This document shows, one piece after another, positions 8,896-17,005 of a stretch of 59,918 nucleotides of DNA (position 1 is the first letter of the stretch; each line of letters opens with the position of its first letter). The notes under the pieces were generated by a model, which did not search any database, had not been told where the DNA came from, and saw only the letters and a list, made by a program, of their open reading frames with translations. This DNA is from Bradyrhizobium sp. AS23.2 (GTDB lineage: Bacteria; Pseudomonadota; Alphaproteobacteria; Rhizobiales; Xanthobacteraceae): contig NZ_LGHM01000015.1 of assembly GCF_001908185.1 (NCBI RefSeq), positions 1 to 59,918 of the forward strand, in the 5' to 3' direction. A program made the position numbers and the translations under genes.

Positions 8896-10045
8896 GTGAA
8901 GTCACATGGTGCGTCGAAGCGAATCCGTCTCGGCAGCTGGACAGGTTCGCAGGAAGCCATCGACGGGCTCTACTGGATGTCTTCTGCAGATCTTCTGTTT
9001 GCCGCGCGCCCGTCCTACCGCGGACACTTCGCCTATGAGCGGATCAATCCGGCATTCGAGTTGCAGCTCGGTGTATCGTCGGAAGACGTCCGCGATCTGG
9101 ATATCTTTGATTGCATGAGCGCCGACGACGCCAGCTCCATTTGCGGCCGTCAGGATCCGCCAGCGACTTGCGCTCGGCGGTCGACCTCGGGCGATGGAAA
9201 CGACCGTCATGCCGATCGTGGATCTCGCGCTCGGTGGCATGATCCGATTGATCGGCAGCCACCGCGAGCTGCGAGATGGTCCCATTCAGCAGGCATGCGG
9301 CGGCGGATTCGATATCAGCGTTGACCTGTTGTCCATTCAGGAAGGCATCCAGCAGCGGATCGCCTCCGATCTGCACGACTCGACCTGTCAGCATCTGATT
9401 GCCGCCAGCCTTACCCTGATGCGGATCCGCAGTAGCCTGGGCGACGTGTGCTCAGCCGAGCGGCTCTGCGACGACATCGATGCGTCGATCGATGAAGCCC
9501 TACGGGAGCTTCGCGCTTTTGCCTATCTGCTTCATCCGCGGAATCTGGAGGGGGAGGGGTTGAAGGCCGCGATCGAGCGTTACGCAGAGGGTTTTTCGGC
9601 GCGTACATCGCTGCGCGTGGCATTTGACGTCGTGCCGGACGTCGACCGGCTGCCATACGGGACGAAGCGCTCGCTTCTGCGCGTCGTTCAGGAAGCTCTG
9701 ACCAACGTCTTCCGTCATGCGAAGGCGACGGAAGTAACCATCGTCGTCGACGTTGCCGACGGCCAGTTCCGGTTGACGATCAGCGACAACGGGCGCGGCC
9801 TTCCCGAGCCCGGCAGGCGCGGCACCAAGCCGGCATCGATCGGGGTCGGAATTCCGGCGATGCGGGCCAGGTTGCACGAGATCGGAGGTACGCTCGAGAT
9901 CCAGTCCAATCCAGCAGCGTCGCATTCCGGCGCCGTTCTGCGCGCGGTGTTCCCGCTTTGCCTCGATGCGAACAGGCGCAACCTGCGAAGGACCGCGGCC
10001 GTCGTGACGGCCTACGCAGGCACACAATCAACGAAAGAACACTAG
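8896..10045 (+). pseudogene. NarX-type sensor histidine kinase, frameshifted
   Basis: The first part (from GTG 8896) reads as a PAS sensor domain (YERINPAFELQLGVSSEDV). Around 9135-9160 the frame is lost, and the continuation is found in the next frame (FAAVRIRQRLALGGRPRAME), joining the HisKA_3 box IASDLHDSTCQHL (presumed phosphorylated His), the N box ALTNVFRHA, and the ATP-lid motifs ISDNGRGLP and GVGIPAMRARL. The second frame alone, from ATG 9194, could give a 283-residue kinase without a complete PAS domain. Two NarL-type regulators follow, so the locus is a cytosolic two-component system. Whether the shift is real or a sequencing error cannot be told from the sequence. Confidence 0.7.
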
Positions 10046-10104
10046 CCCGCGGCGGCGAGCCGGAGAAGAACCGGACCGCCGTGAAGGATTTGGAGTGCGC
10101 TGCG

Positions 10105-10734
10105 GTGAAACGAATTCTCATAGCGGACGATCACGAAGCGGTGCGTTCGGGTCTGCGAGCGGTGCTCGAACAGCGGGCGGACTGGGCGGTCGTGGCCGAG
10201 GCTACCGACGGCGGCAAGGCGATCGCAGCCGCAATCGAGAGCCGGCCTCACGTCGCCATCCTCGACTTCTCGATGCCCCGCATGACTGGCGTCGAGGTGG
10301 CCCGGCGGATCAGGGATTACCCGCTGCAGACAGAGGTTCTGATCTTCACCGTGCACAATTCTGGCTTGATCGCGCAGCAGGCGTTCGAGGCCGGCGCGCG
10401 CGCATTCCTGGTGAAGTCGGATGCGAACAAGCTGCTGCTGGCTGCAGTCGAGTCGCTATTGCAGCACAGGCCATTCTGCACGCAGAGCTGCGTGAACGAC
10501 TTTGATCGCGAACCGCGTGCCGATGGTGGGTATCACCACGAACTCACGGCGCGCGAGCGCCTCGTGGTCAAGCTGGTTGCAGAGGGATACAGCAACAAGG
10601 GGATCAGCGCGATCCTCGATCTCAGCGTCAAGACGATCGAAGCACATCGGGCGTCCGCGATGCGCAAGCTGGAGGTGGGCTCGACGGCCGGATTGGTCCG
10701 CTATGCTGCTCGGACGGGTCTGATCGTGGCCTGA
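10105..10734 (+). CDS. NarL/FixJ-family response regulator
   Basis: The 209-residue protein has a receiver domain (acidic pair ADDHEAV near residue 7, phospho-acceptor Asp in ILDFSMPRMTG, conserved Lys in FLVKSDANK) and a C-terminal LuxR-type HTH (LTARERLVVKLVAEGYSNKGISAILDLSVKTIEAHR written here in part). It should act as a DNA-binding partner of the kinase encoded 59 bp upstream. The GTG at 10105 was chosen because the paralogue downstream starts at the matching GTG codon and because the receiver fold begins there (VKRILIADDHE). It lies upstream of a second, broken regulator of the same type. Confidence 0.88.
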   Translation: MKRILIADDHEAVRSGLRAVLEQRADWAVVAEATDGGKAIAAAIESRPHVAILDFSMPRMTGVEVARRIRDYPLQTEVLIFTVHNSGLIAQQAFEAGARAFLVKSDANKLLLAAVESLLQHRPFCTQSCVNDFDREPRADGGYHHELTARERLVVKLVAEGYSNKGISAILDLSVKTIEAHRASAMRKLEVGSTAGLVRYAARTGLIVA

Positions 10735-10901
10735 ACGGTGACTTCGGCGAGCCGCTCCGGGGCGTCAGTACCTTTGCCGGGATATCTCAGGGTTTTACTG
10801 GATAAACCTGGTGGCCGGGCGCCGTATAATCGGCTGATTGTGCGGCCGGTCACCGCCGTTGTCGCCCGGTAGAGGAGAGACTGGCAAACGGGAACGACGC
10901 C

Positions 10902-11537
10902 GTGAAGCGCATCTTGATTGCGGATGACCACGAAATCGTGCGTTCCGGGCTTCGCGCGATCGTCGAAGCACGCCCAAACTGGATCGTGAGCGGAGAAGCG
11001 ATCAACGGCGAGTAGGCTGTCGCGCTGGCGCTGGAGACAAGACCGGACGTCGCGATCGTTGACTACTCCATGCCCATCATGAACGGTGTGGAGGTCAGTC
11101 GTCGTCTCAAGGCGCTGCGTTCACGAACCGAGGTGCTGATCCTGACCATGCACGAGAGCGAGGAACTCCTGACGGAGGTCATCCTCGCCGGCGTCCGTGG
11201 CGTGCTATTCAAATCCGACGCCCGCAAGCACCTGATTTTCGCCGTCGAGGCCTTGCTCGACGGCAGGCCCTACTTCACCAGTGCTCTGCTGGAGAAGTTG
11301 CTTCAAGATTACCAGTCGAACAAGCAGAACCGCACCGACATGCTGCTCACCTCGCGCGAGCAGAGCGTGGTCCAGCTGATCGCGGAAGGGCATACCAACA
11401 AGTCGATCAGCGAAATCCTGAAGTTGAGCGTGAAGACCGTCGAGACCCACCGCGCCTCGGCGATGCGCAAGCTCCGGATGTCGTCCACTGCCGAGCTGGT
11501 TCGCTATGCCATCCGCGTGAGGCTGGTGTCGCCGTAA
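10902..11537 (+). pseudogene. Second NarL-type response regulator with internal TAG
   Basis: From GTG 10902 the frame reads KRILIADDHEIVRSGLRAI and continues to INGE, then hits TAG at 11013-11015. The same frame goes on without interruption through AVALALETRPDVAIVDYSMP (phospho-acceptor Asp), the Lys motif LFKSDAR and a full LuxR-type HTH to TAA at 11535. Read through, it would be 211 residues and clearly paralogous to the regulator upstream, which has GGKAIA where this has GE-stop-AVA. A single AAG-to-TAG change explains it. An ATG at 11070 could start a fragment that keeps the phospho-acceptor Asp and HTH but lacks the N-terminal acidic pair. Confidence 0.75.
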
Positions 11538-11603
11538 GGGCTGATTTCGCCGCACCGATCGCGGGGCTTGCCCGACGATTTCACCTCGCGCTTCGTCCAA
11601 CCA

Positions 11604-12401
11604 TCAAGTTCGGATCACAAAGCCCTTGGCGAGGTGGTTCCGAACAAAATAGATCATCGCAATTCCGGGAACGAGTGCGAGAACCGTCATTGCCATGACG
11701 AGGCCGACGTCCGTTCGGAAGCTGAACAGCGCGTTGATGGCCATGGTGATCGGCTTGCCGCCGGTCGTCGTAAGAATGCGGGCAAGCACCACCTCCACCC
11801 AGGAGAAGATGAAACAGAAGAATGCGGTGACCCCGATGCCCGGCGCCACGGCTGGAATGAGATGGCGGAAGAAAAAACTGACGAGAGTGTGGCCGTCGAG
11901 GAATGCCGTCTCGTCAAACTCGCGAGGCACTGCTGAGATGAATCCTTCCAATATCCAGATCGATATCGGAATGTTGAAAACGCAATGAACAAGAGCGATG
12001 CCGACTGGGGTGTTGACCAGGCCGATCTGTGCAAACAGGACAAAGATCGGCAGTGAAAGCACGACGGTCGGCGTGATGCGGAAGACCAGCAGCAGGAAAA
12101 AGAGTTGTCGATCGCCGACGAAGCTGTATCGGGCGAACGCATAAGCGGCGGGCAGTCCGACGCCAAGGCAAAGCGCGACGTTCAACAAGACGTAGGTGAT
12201 GGAGTTGAGAATCGCTTCTTTCAGAACTGGCGAATGAAGAATGTTCCGGTAATTGACGAGACTGAAATGCCCTTCGGGGATCCCGTCTCTTGGTAGCGTC
12301 GAAACAAAGCTGATGATGATCGTTTGCGCCAGTGGTACGAGGATGAAGGCTCCCAGCACGGCGAATACGATGATCCTCCCCGTCAATGGCAGCGACTTCA
12401 C
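11604..12401 (-). CDS. Carbohydrate ABC transporter permease (MalG/GlpQ-like)
   Basis: The 265-residue permease has six predicted membrane segments and a binding-protein-dependent transport loop (REFDETAFLDG, in the EAA-loop position). It ends in IYFVRNHLAKGF, which resembles MalG-type and rhizobial glycerol-uptake GlpQ permeases. The GTG at 12401 overlaps the stop of the upstream permease by 4 bp (GTGA); the open frame extending upstream to 12698 is antisense-like filler over the neighbouring gene. No ATPase or binding-protein gene accompanies the pair. The region is visibly lower in GC than the flanks, which suggests acquisition. Confidence 0.85.
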   Translation of the reverse strand: MKSLPLTGRIIVFAVLGAFILVPLAQTIIISFVSTLPRDGIPEGHFSLVNYRNILHSPVLKEAILNSITYVLLNVALCLGVGLPAAYAFARYSFVGDRQLFFLLLVFRITPTVVLSLPIFVLFAQIGLVNTPVGIALVHCVFNIPISIWILEGFISAVPREFDETAFLDGHTLVSFFFRHLIPAVAPGIGVTAFFCFIFSWVEVVLARILTTTGGKPITMAINALFSFRTDVGLVMAMTVLALVPGIAMIYFVRNHLAKGFVIRT

Positions 12402-13276
12402 CTGACGGGCTCTATGGCGAGCGGCTTCCGAGTGCCAGTTGCCGCCTTGAAGGCCCACGCGACTGTCATGACGATCAGGAAGTATACGATTGAGCGGGCG
12501 GCGGCCGGCCCGTAGTTGAAAGCCTGGATTTCCTCGCCAAGGTCGAGGCTTAGGAATGCCGTCGCGCCATTCGGTCCGCCGGCATTGATGCGGAAGGCCT
12601 CGATATAGATCATGAAACTGTCCATGAAGCGAAGAAGAAGTACCATCGAAAGCACGGTCTTCATTTTCGGCAGTTGGATGAAGCGAAAGATGTGCCATCG
12701 CGACGCGCCGTCAATCGCTGCCGCCTGGTAGTAGGCGGGAGGAATGCTGGAAATTCCGGCATAGGACGGCACGACGACCAACCCCAGCCAATGCCATGTG
12801 TCCATCACGACAAGCACGATCCAGGTGTGCGGGGCATTGAACTTGTAGTCAAAGCCCACGCCTGACCATCCCAATATCCGGCCGGCGAGACCGACATTGG
12901 GATTGATGAAGTTGAGCCAGATCATCGGGATCATGTTCCACGGCACCACAAGCGGAATGGTGATCAGAACAAGGACCGTGCTGACGACGAATCGATGTGA
13001 TCGTTGAAGGAGCAGGGCGATCCAGATGCCGAGCGGCAGCTGGATTGACAGGACGATGGCCGAGAAAAGAAAGCTTCGTCCCAAACTGCTATAGAAACGC
13101 TCCGTGGTGACGATGTTCCGGTACCACTCGATGCCGACCCAATAAGGGTTGTTCAGGCTGAAAAGGTCGAGGAAGGAATAATTCGTCACGGCGATGAGAG
13201 GGAGGATTCCGACGAAGGTCACGATGACCAGGGCAGGAAGCACCAGGAGCCAGGCTCTATTGTCGTATTGCTTCAT
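12398..13276 (-). CDS. Carbohydrate ABC transporter permease (MalF/GlpP-like)
   Basis: The 292-residue permease begins MKQYDNRAWLLVLPALVIV and has six membrane segments with the EAA loop YYQAAAIDGASRWHIFRF. Stretches such as LLLRFMDSFMIYIEAFR and the N-terminal NRAWLLVLP recall rhizobial GlpP of glycerol importers. It is upstream of and overlaps its partner permease by 4 bp. The start at 13276 was chosen because the upstream in-frame stretch is Cys/Arg-rich, crosses a terminator hairpin and does not resemble the family. Without an ATPase or binding protein nearby, the pair would need subunits encoded elsewhere. Confidence 0.85.
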   Translation of the reverse strand: MKQYDNRAWLLVLPALVIVTFVGILPLIAVTNYSFLDLFSLNNPYWVGIEWYRNIVTTERFYSSLGRSFLFSAIVLSIQLPLGIWIALLLQRSHRFVVSTVLVLITIPLVVPWNMIPMIWLNFINPNVGLAGRILGWSGVGFDYKFNAPHTWIVLVVMDTWHWLGLVVVPSYAGISSIPPAYYQAAAIDGASRWHIFRFIQLPKMKTVLSMVLLLRFMDSFMIYIEAFRINAGGPNGATAFLSLDLGEEIQAFNYGPAAARSIVYFLIVMTVAWAFKAATGTRKPLAIEPVR

Positions 13277-13565
13277 ATCGAACGATTGCGGCGGGCAAGA
13301 ATAGTCAGCCCAAAACAGACGGAAGGAGCAGACGGCAGGACACGCCGGGCACGCAAAAGGCCTCGATCTGCACCGAGGCCTTTTGAGCATTCCGGATCCT
13401 GCCTGGAATAGCCCTTCAAACAGCCGGTGGGCAAGTCCGCGGGCGACGCGGCAGCACAATTCCGCGCGGCGGTCATTAACATGGTGCGCGCCTGGTTAGC
13501 GAGCGCGTCCCCAGCCGCGGCCGACGACTAAGCCGGTCCTGGGCCGAGGGTGAGAAGCCTTGGGC
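13277..13565. other. Intergenic region upstream of the orphan permeases
   Basis: About 290 bp between the Crp-type gene and the permease pair, both on the minus strand. It contains a strong intrinsic-type hairpin (13355-13384). A 34-codon plus-strand frame ending near 13530 (VGKSAGDAAAQFRAAV at its start) has no ribosome site and is not called. One would expect a binding-protein or ATPase gene here; none is present. Confidence 0.5.
13355..13384. terminator. Bidirectional intrinsic terminator hairpin
   Basis: An 11-bp perfect inverted repeat, AAAAGGCCTCG and CGAGGCCTTTT, is separated by an 8-nt loop. The flanking A and T tracts give a U-run on either strand, so it can stop transcription both ways. 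On the minus strand it would separate the Crp-type gene from the permease genes. Confidence 0.75.
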
Positions 13566-14288
13566 TCAAGGGGGCGAGCCGCGAAGGCGGCTCTCTTCGG
13601 AGTGTTCCGCGAGAAGATGCAGGCGGTGTGGGTCGCGCAACACGATGCGCTGTCGTCCGCCTTCGACGAGACCCTGGCCCTCCCATGCGCTCAGGATTCT
13701 ACTCACGGTGTGTAGCGTGGTGCCCGTCATTTCCGCGATGTCTTGCCGACTGATGGGAAAATCGATCTCGATTCCGCGCTCCACTTTTCGGCCGGCCTGC
13801 TTGACGAGACGCAGTAGCGCGTGCGCGACACGCTGCTCGACCTGTTCGTTCGAAATCTCGATGACGCGCGCCTGGGTATCCTGCAGCCGGCTTCCCACCG
13901 TCTGCAGCGCACTGGCCGCGAGGCTTGGATATCTGGCGACGAGGCGCACCCAAGATGCCGCCGGCCAGGCCAGCACAATGCTGTCGACGGCGGCGGCCGC
14001 AGTCGCGGGATAGCAGGCAAGGTTCATGGCCTGCGCGACCCCGAACAGTTCACCAGCGGACACGTAGCGCACGATGACCTGCTGGCCCTGGGGAGTGGTC
14101 TTTTCGACCCGAAGATGGCCGTGCAGTAGCAGGAAGAAGCGGTCGGCTTCGGCGCCCTGCTCGAACACGGCGGTGTCCTTGGGGTAGCGGACCGACCGGG
14201 CCTCGTGCAGCAAGTCTTCCTGCTCGGCAGGGGCGAGACCCGCGAACATCGGAAGATTGGCGACGAGCGAGCGGTCTACGGCTGCCAT
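13566..14288 (-). CDS. Crp/Fnr-family transcriptional regulator
   Basis: The 240-residue protein has an N-terminal cyclic-nucleotide-binding-type beta-roll (FLLLHGHLRVEKTTPQGQQVIVRYVSAGELFG written in part) and a C-terminal winged HTH (ISRQDIAEMTGTTLHTVSR, about residues 178-200). It lacks the N-terminal Cys cluster of oxygen-sensing Fnr. It is divergent from an NnrS-like operon, and a TTTGCG-N4-CGCAAA palindrome lies between them, so an NnrR-like nitric-oxide or redox regulator is a reasonable inference. AGGA precedes the ATG by five bases. Confidence 0.88.
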   Translation of the reverse strand: MAAVDRSLVANLPMFAGLAPAEQEDLLHEARSVRYPKDTAVFEQGAEADRFFLLLHGHLRVEKTTPQGQQVIVRYVSAGELFGVAQAMNLACYPATAAAAVDSIVLAWPAASWVRLVARYPSLAASALQTVGSRLQDTQARVIEISNEQVEQRVAHALLRLVKQAGRKVERGIEIDFPISRQDIAEMTGTTLHTVSRILSAWEGQGLVEGGRQRIVLRDPHRLHLLAEHSEESRLRGSPP

Positions 14289-14729
14289 GAATCCTTTTCT
14301 CCAGGCCCTCCGACAGTAGCCGTGACCAGACTGTGGCTCAACGTCGGGCGATCATGGATCGGTGGACCAGACGCCCTCCTGCACCGACCTGAAGTCGCAG
14401 CCGCACCTTCCGGAAAGCGGCCCGAAAAAACCGGCTCAGGCGCGGGGAAAGTCCGACATCACGAAGCTGGGGCGGTCGAAGCGGGGGAAGGGCGGCCATG
14501 TTCATGAACCGGCGGTCGCTCCGCTTCGCATGCGAAGTCGTCCAACGCCGCCGGCTCGAGCGCGGCATGGCGGCTACGCTCGCGAAGTCTTTCGAAGATT
14601 CTCATATATCGCTCTCCGATCTATTGCGGCGTCCACTATCGAAGAGAGGAACCTCGGTGTCTTTGCGAAATCGCAAAGAGCGCTCCAGAACCTGCACTAA
14701 GCTGCAGAGACGGATGTCGAGGAACTCTC
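14289..14729. other. Divergent intergenic region with regulator box
   Basis: About 440 bp between the Crp-type gene (minus) and the NnrS-like operon (plus). Apart from the palindrome at 14661-14678 I see nothing I can support; open frames here are Arg-rich and have no ribosome sites. Confidence 0.5.
14661..14678. promoter_or_regulatory. Crp/Fnr-type operator palindrome
   Basis: CTTTGCG-AAAT-CGCAAAG is a perfect 18-bp inverted repeat with the half-site spacing of Crp/Fnr-family sites (TTGCG-N4-CGCAA). Its centre is about 60 bp before a short ATG frame at 14730 and 154 bp before the NnrS-like start. The adjacent Crp-type regulator is the obvious candidate to bind it; this is inference. Confidence 0.65.
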
Positions 14730-14810
14730 ATGGGAATGATGACCAAGGCGCTAGCGTATCGCGGGCCGGCGCTGACCTATGGTCCGTTGCCCGGCGGCAC
14801 GCGCAAATGA
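14730..14810 (+). CDS. Possible 26-residue leader ORF
   Basis: ATG 14730 is preceded by GAGGAA seven bases upstream and opens a 26-codon frame (MGMMTKALAYRGPALTYGPL, then six more codons) ending in TGA 13 bp before the NnrS-like ATG. Its position between the palindrome and the operon, together with the ribosome site, makes it a possible leader peptide or small protein. It could also be a remnant of a longer gene start. I recognise no family. Confidence 0.35.
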   Translation: MGMMTKALAYRGPALTYGPLPGGTRK

Positions 14811-14823
14811 CGACGGAGCGGGC

Positions 14824-16162
14824 ATGATCGGCGGCAGCATATTCCGTTGGACGATGGCCTACTTCGCGGCGGCGCTGACATGGTTGTTGGTGGCCCTCGC
14901 CCTGATGGTCGCCGGTATCGGCTATCCCGTCGCGGACATCGCCTCGCCGGATACGCTGGTCCTGGTCCATGCCGTCACCATCGGCTGGCTGAGCTTGGCA
15001 ATGTGCGGGGCGCTATTCCAGTTCGTTCCCGTGCTCGTCGCCAAGCCCTTGTTCTCCGAGCAATGGGCGTTGCCGCCACTTGGCCTGCTTACCGCCGGTC
15101 TTGTCTGCCTGCTCGCGGGCTTCATGGCGGTGGGCGGTCACTTGCCGCCCGCACTTTGGCTCCTGCCGCTCGGCGCGGTTCTGCTAGTCACCGGCTTCGC
15201 TCTCGTGGTCGTCGACCTCGGACTAACCGCCTGGCTGAGGCCGACGGGGCCGGCCAGCTTCGTTCTCGTCGGTCTGGCTTCCCTGTGCGCAACCGTCGCT
15301 TTCGGCTCGATATTCGCATTCGCGCTGGCTGGATGGGCCGGGTCCGTCGGCGAGACAGTGTTGGCGTCCGGCGTGCCGCTCCACGCGATCGTAGGGCTTG
15401 GGGGGTGGCTGACCTTGACTGCGATGGGCGTCAGCTACCGGCTTTTGTCGATGTTCATGCTGTCGCCCGACGTGGACGACCGCCAGAGCCGTGTAACGCT
15501 CGCGGCCGGTGCTCTGGCTGTCGCCGTGACGGTGGCTGGCGGCGCGTTGGCGATCGGGCTCGCGTCCGGAATGGGCGTCGTGTTGTTGATTGCTGGAGTC
15601 CTCGGACTTGTGTCCGCCGCTCTGTACGGCCGTGACGTCGCCGGTATCTTCCGAAACCGCAAGCGGCGTCAGCTCGAGCTCAACATGCGCATCGCGACGC
15701 TGTCGTTCGCGAGCCTTGCGGGCGTGGCCGTGCTGGGCGTCGCGCTGATCTCGGCGGATGCACTCGCGGCGCACGTCGGTGCATTCACCTTTCTCGCGGT
15801 GTTCGGATGGCTATCGGGGCTGGTGCTCGCGAAGCTCTACAAGATCGTTGCGTTCCTGACCTGGCTGGAAACCTACGGCCCCGTCATGGGGCGGGCTCCG
15901 ACGCCGCGAGTCCAGGATCTCGTCGCCGAGGGCAGGGCGACGAAGTGGTTCGTTATCTACTATGTGGCCGTCTGGGCAGGAACGCTCACGCTCTTGGTCG
16001 GTGAGCCGAGCGCTTTCCGTGCTGCCGTGGTCGCGATGACTCTGGGCGTCGTCGGCATCGTCCGCGAAATCGTCCGGATCCGGCGGCTCGCCGATGTCGC
16101 GAGCCCGCTGCGGCTGCCCGGAGGAGCCGTCGCCCCCCCATCTGCTGTTTGCCAGGAACTGA
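14824..16162 (+). CDS. NnrS-like multi-pass membrane protein, frame broken near its end
   Basis: The protein has about ten to twelve hydrophobic segments and NnrS/heme-copper-oxidase-like features (HAVTIGWLSLAMCGALFQFVPVL, VPLHAIVGLGGW), with His residues on membrane segments. NnrS-type haem proteins are linked to nitric-oxide metabolism. GGAG lies five bases before ATG 14824. At a run of seven C (16133-16139) the frame misses its expected stop. Removing one C gives APHLLFARN then TGA at 16160-16162, placing the next gene's ribosome site and ATG right after. As written, the frame instead runs on to 16998 through the next gene out of phase. I give the corrected end; the uncorrected product would be a 724-residue accidental fusion. 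Confidence 0.7.
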
Positions 16163-16174
16163 GAGAGGAGAACC

Positions 16175-16687
16175 ATGACCGCATACATCGATGTCGACGT
16201 CCGCCCGATCCTGCGAGCCGGGGGCGAACCGTTCTCAGTCATCATGGCCGCGCTCGAACGGTTGGAGCCGGGGCAGGGACTTCGTCTCTACGCGACGTTC
16301 AAGCCGATCCCGCTGTTCGCCGTGATGGCCGACAAGGGATTTGCGCATTCTGCACAGCCGCTCGAAGGGGACGAGTGGGAGGTCCTGTTCACGCCGGCCG
16401 AGCCGCCCAAAAAGGAGCCGGGCGTGTCCCCCTCTACCGACTGGGGCTTCGCGCCATGGCCGGAGCCTCTCGTCAAGCTCGACAATCGCGACCTCGAGCC
16501 GCCCGAACCCATGGTCCAGATCCTCGCAGCAGCCGACAAGCTCGGGCCCGGCGAGACGCTGTCGGCCCTGCTGCGACGGGAGCCTGTCTTTCTGTTTCCG
16601 CAGCTCGAAAAGCGGGGTTTTCGTTGGCTCGGCGGCTTTTTGCCCGACGGCACCACCTACGAACTGACGGTGAGGGCGCCGATATGA
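16175..16687 (+). CDS. Tandem DUF2249 protein
   Basis: The 170-residue cytosolic protein contains two DUF2249 repeats. The first spans about residues 5-72 (DVRPILRAGGEPFSVIMAAL to EWEVLF) and the second about 100-167 (LDNRDLEPPEPMVQILAAAD to YELTVR). DUF2249 proteins commonly sit with NnrS, hemerythrin and denitrification genes; their biochemistry is not established. GAGGAG lies five bases before the ATG. The stop overlaps the next start by 4 bp (ATGA), so the genes are an operon. Confidence 0.9.
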   Translation: MTAYIDVDVRPILRAGGEPFSVIMAALERLEPGQGLRLYATFKPIPLFAVMADKGFAHSAQPLEGDEWEVLFTPAEPPKKEPGVSPSTDWGFAPWPEPLVKLDNRDLEPPEPMVQILAAADKLGPGETLSALLRREPVFLFPQLEKRGFRWLGGFLPDGTTYELTVRAPI

Positions 16688-16998
16688 CAGAAGAACTCGT
16701 CGCGCGGGCCCGCGACGCGCTGCGCGTCGTGATCGATCCAGAGCTTGGTCAAAACATCGTCGATCTCGGCTTCGTCTATGACATCATAGCCGAAGGCGGC
16801 GACGTTCACATTACGATGACGGCCACCACGCCGGGATGCCCAGCGACGGGCTTCCTGAAGGAGGGGGCGCAAGCCGCCGTCGCGGCGGTCCCCGGCGTCG
16901 TTTCCGCCGACGTGACGATGACTTTCGAGCCGCCCTGGTCACCTTCCCTGATCGATCCTGCCATCCGGGCCTCGCTCGGCTTTGCCGCGGGCAACTGA
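16684..16998 (+). CDS. Metal-sulfur cluster assembly factor (DUF59/MIP18)
   Basis: The 104-residue protein is a single DUF59 domain: VIDPELGQNIVDLGFVYDI at the start, TMTATTPGCPATGFL with the conserved Cys, and VTMTFEPPWSPSLI near the end. Relatives (SufT, PaaD, Cia2/MIP18) help deliver Fe-S clusters to client proteins. The start overlaps the DUF2249 stop by 4 bp. Between NnrS-like/DUF2249 genes and ccoG it probably serves Fe-S or metal-centre assembly under nitrosative or low-oxygen stress, which is inference. Confidence 0.9.
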   Translation: MTEELVARARDALRVVIDPELGQNIVDLGFVYDIIAEGGDVHITMTATTPGCPATGFLKEGAQAAVAAVPGVVSADVTMTFEPPWSPSLIDPAIRASLGFAAGN

Positions 16999-17005
16999 GC
17001 GGGCC

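Noticed and set aside
8555..8905. 116-codon minus-strand frame in the 8.3-8.9 kb gap
   Set aside because: Ser/Arg/Thr-rich, no ribosome site, no recognisable feature, overlaps the start of the kinase.
13427..13530. 34-codon plus-strand frame rich in Ala before the Crp-type gene
   Set aside because: No ribosome site and no family; chance open frame in high-GC DNA is more likely.
14779..16998. A genuine NnrS-DUF59 fusion protein of about 739 residues
   Set aside because: The middle 170 residues are the DUF2249 gene read in the wrong frame; a one-base change at the C7 run explains it better.
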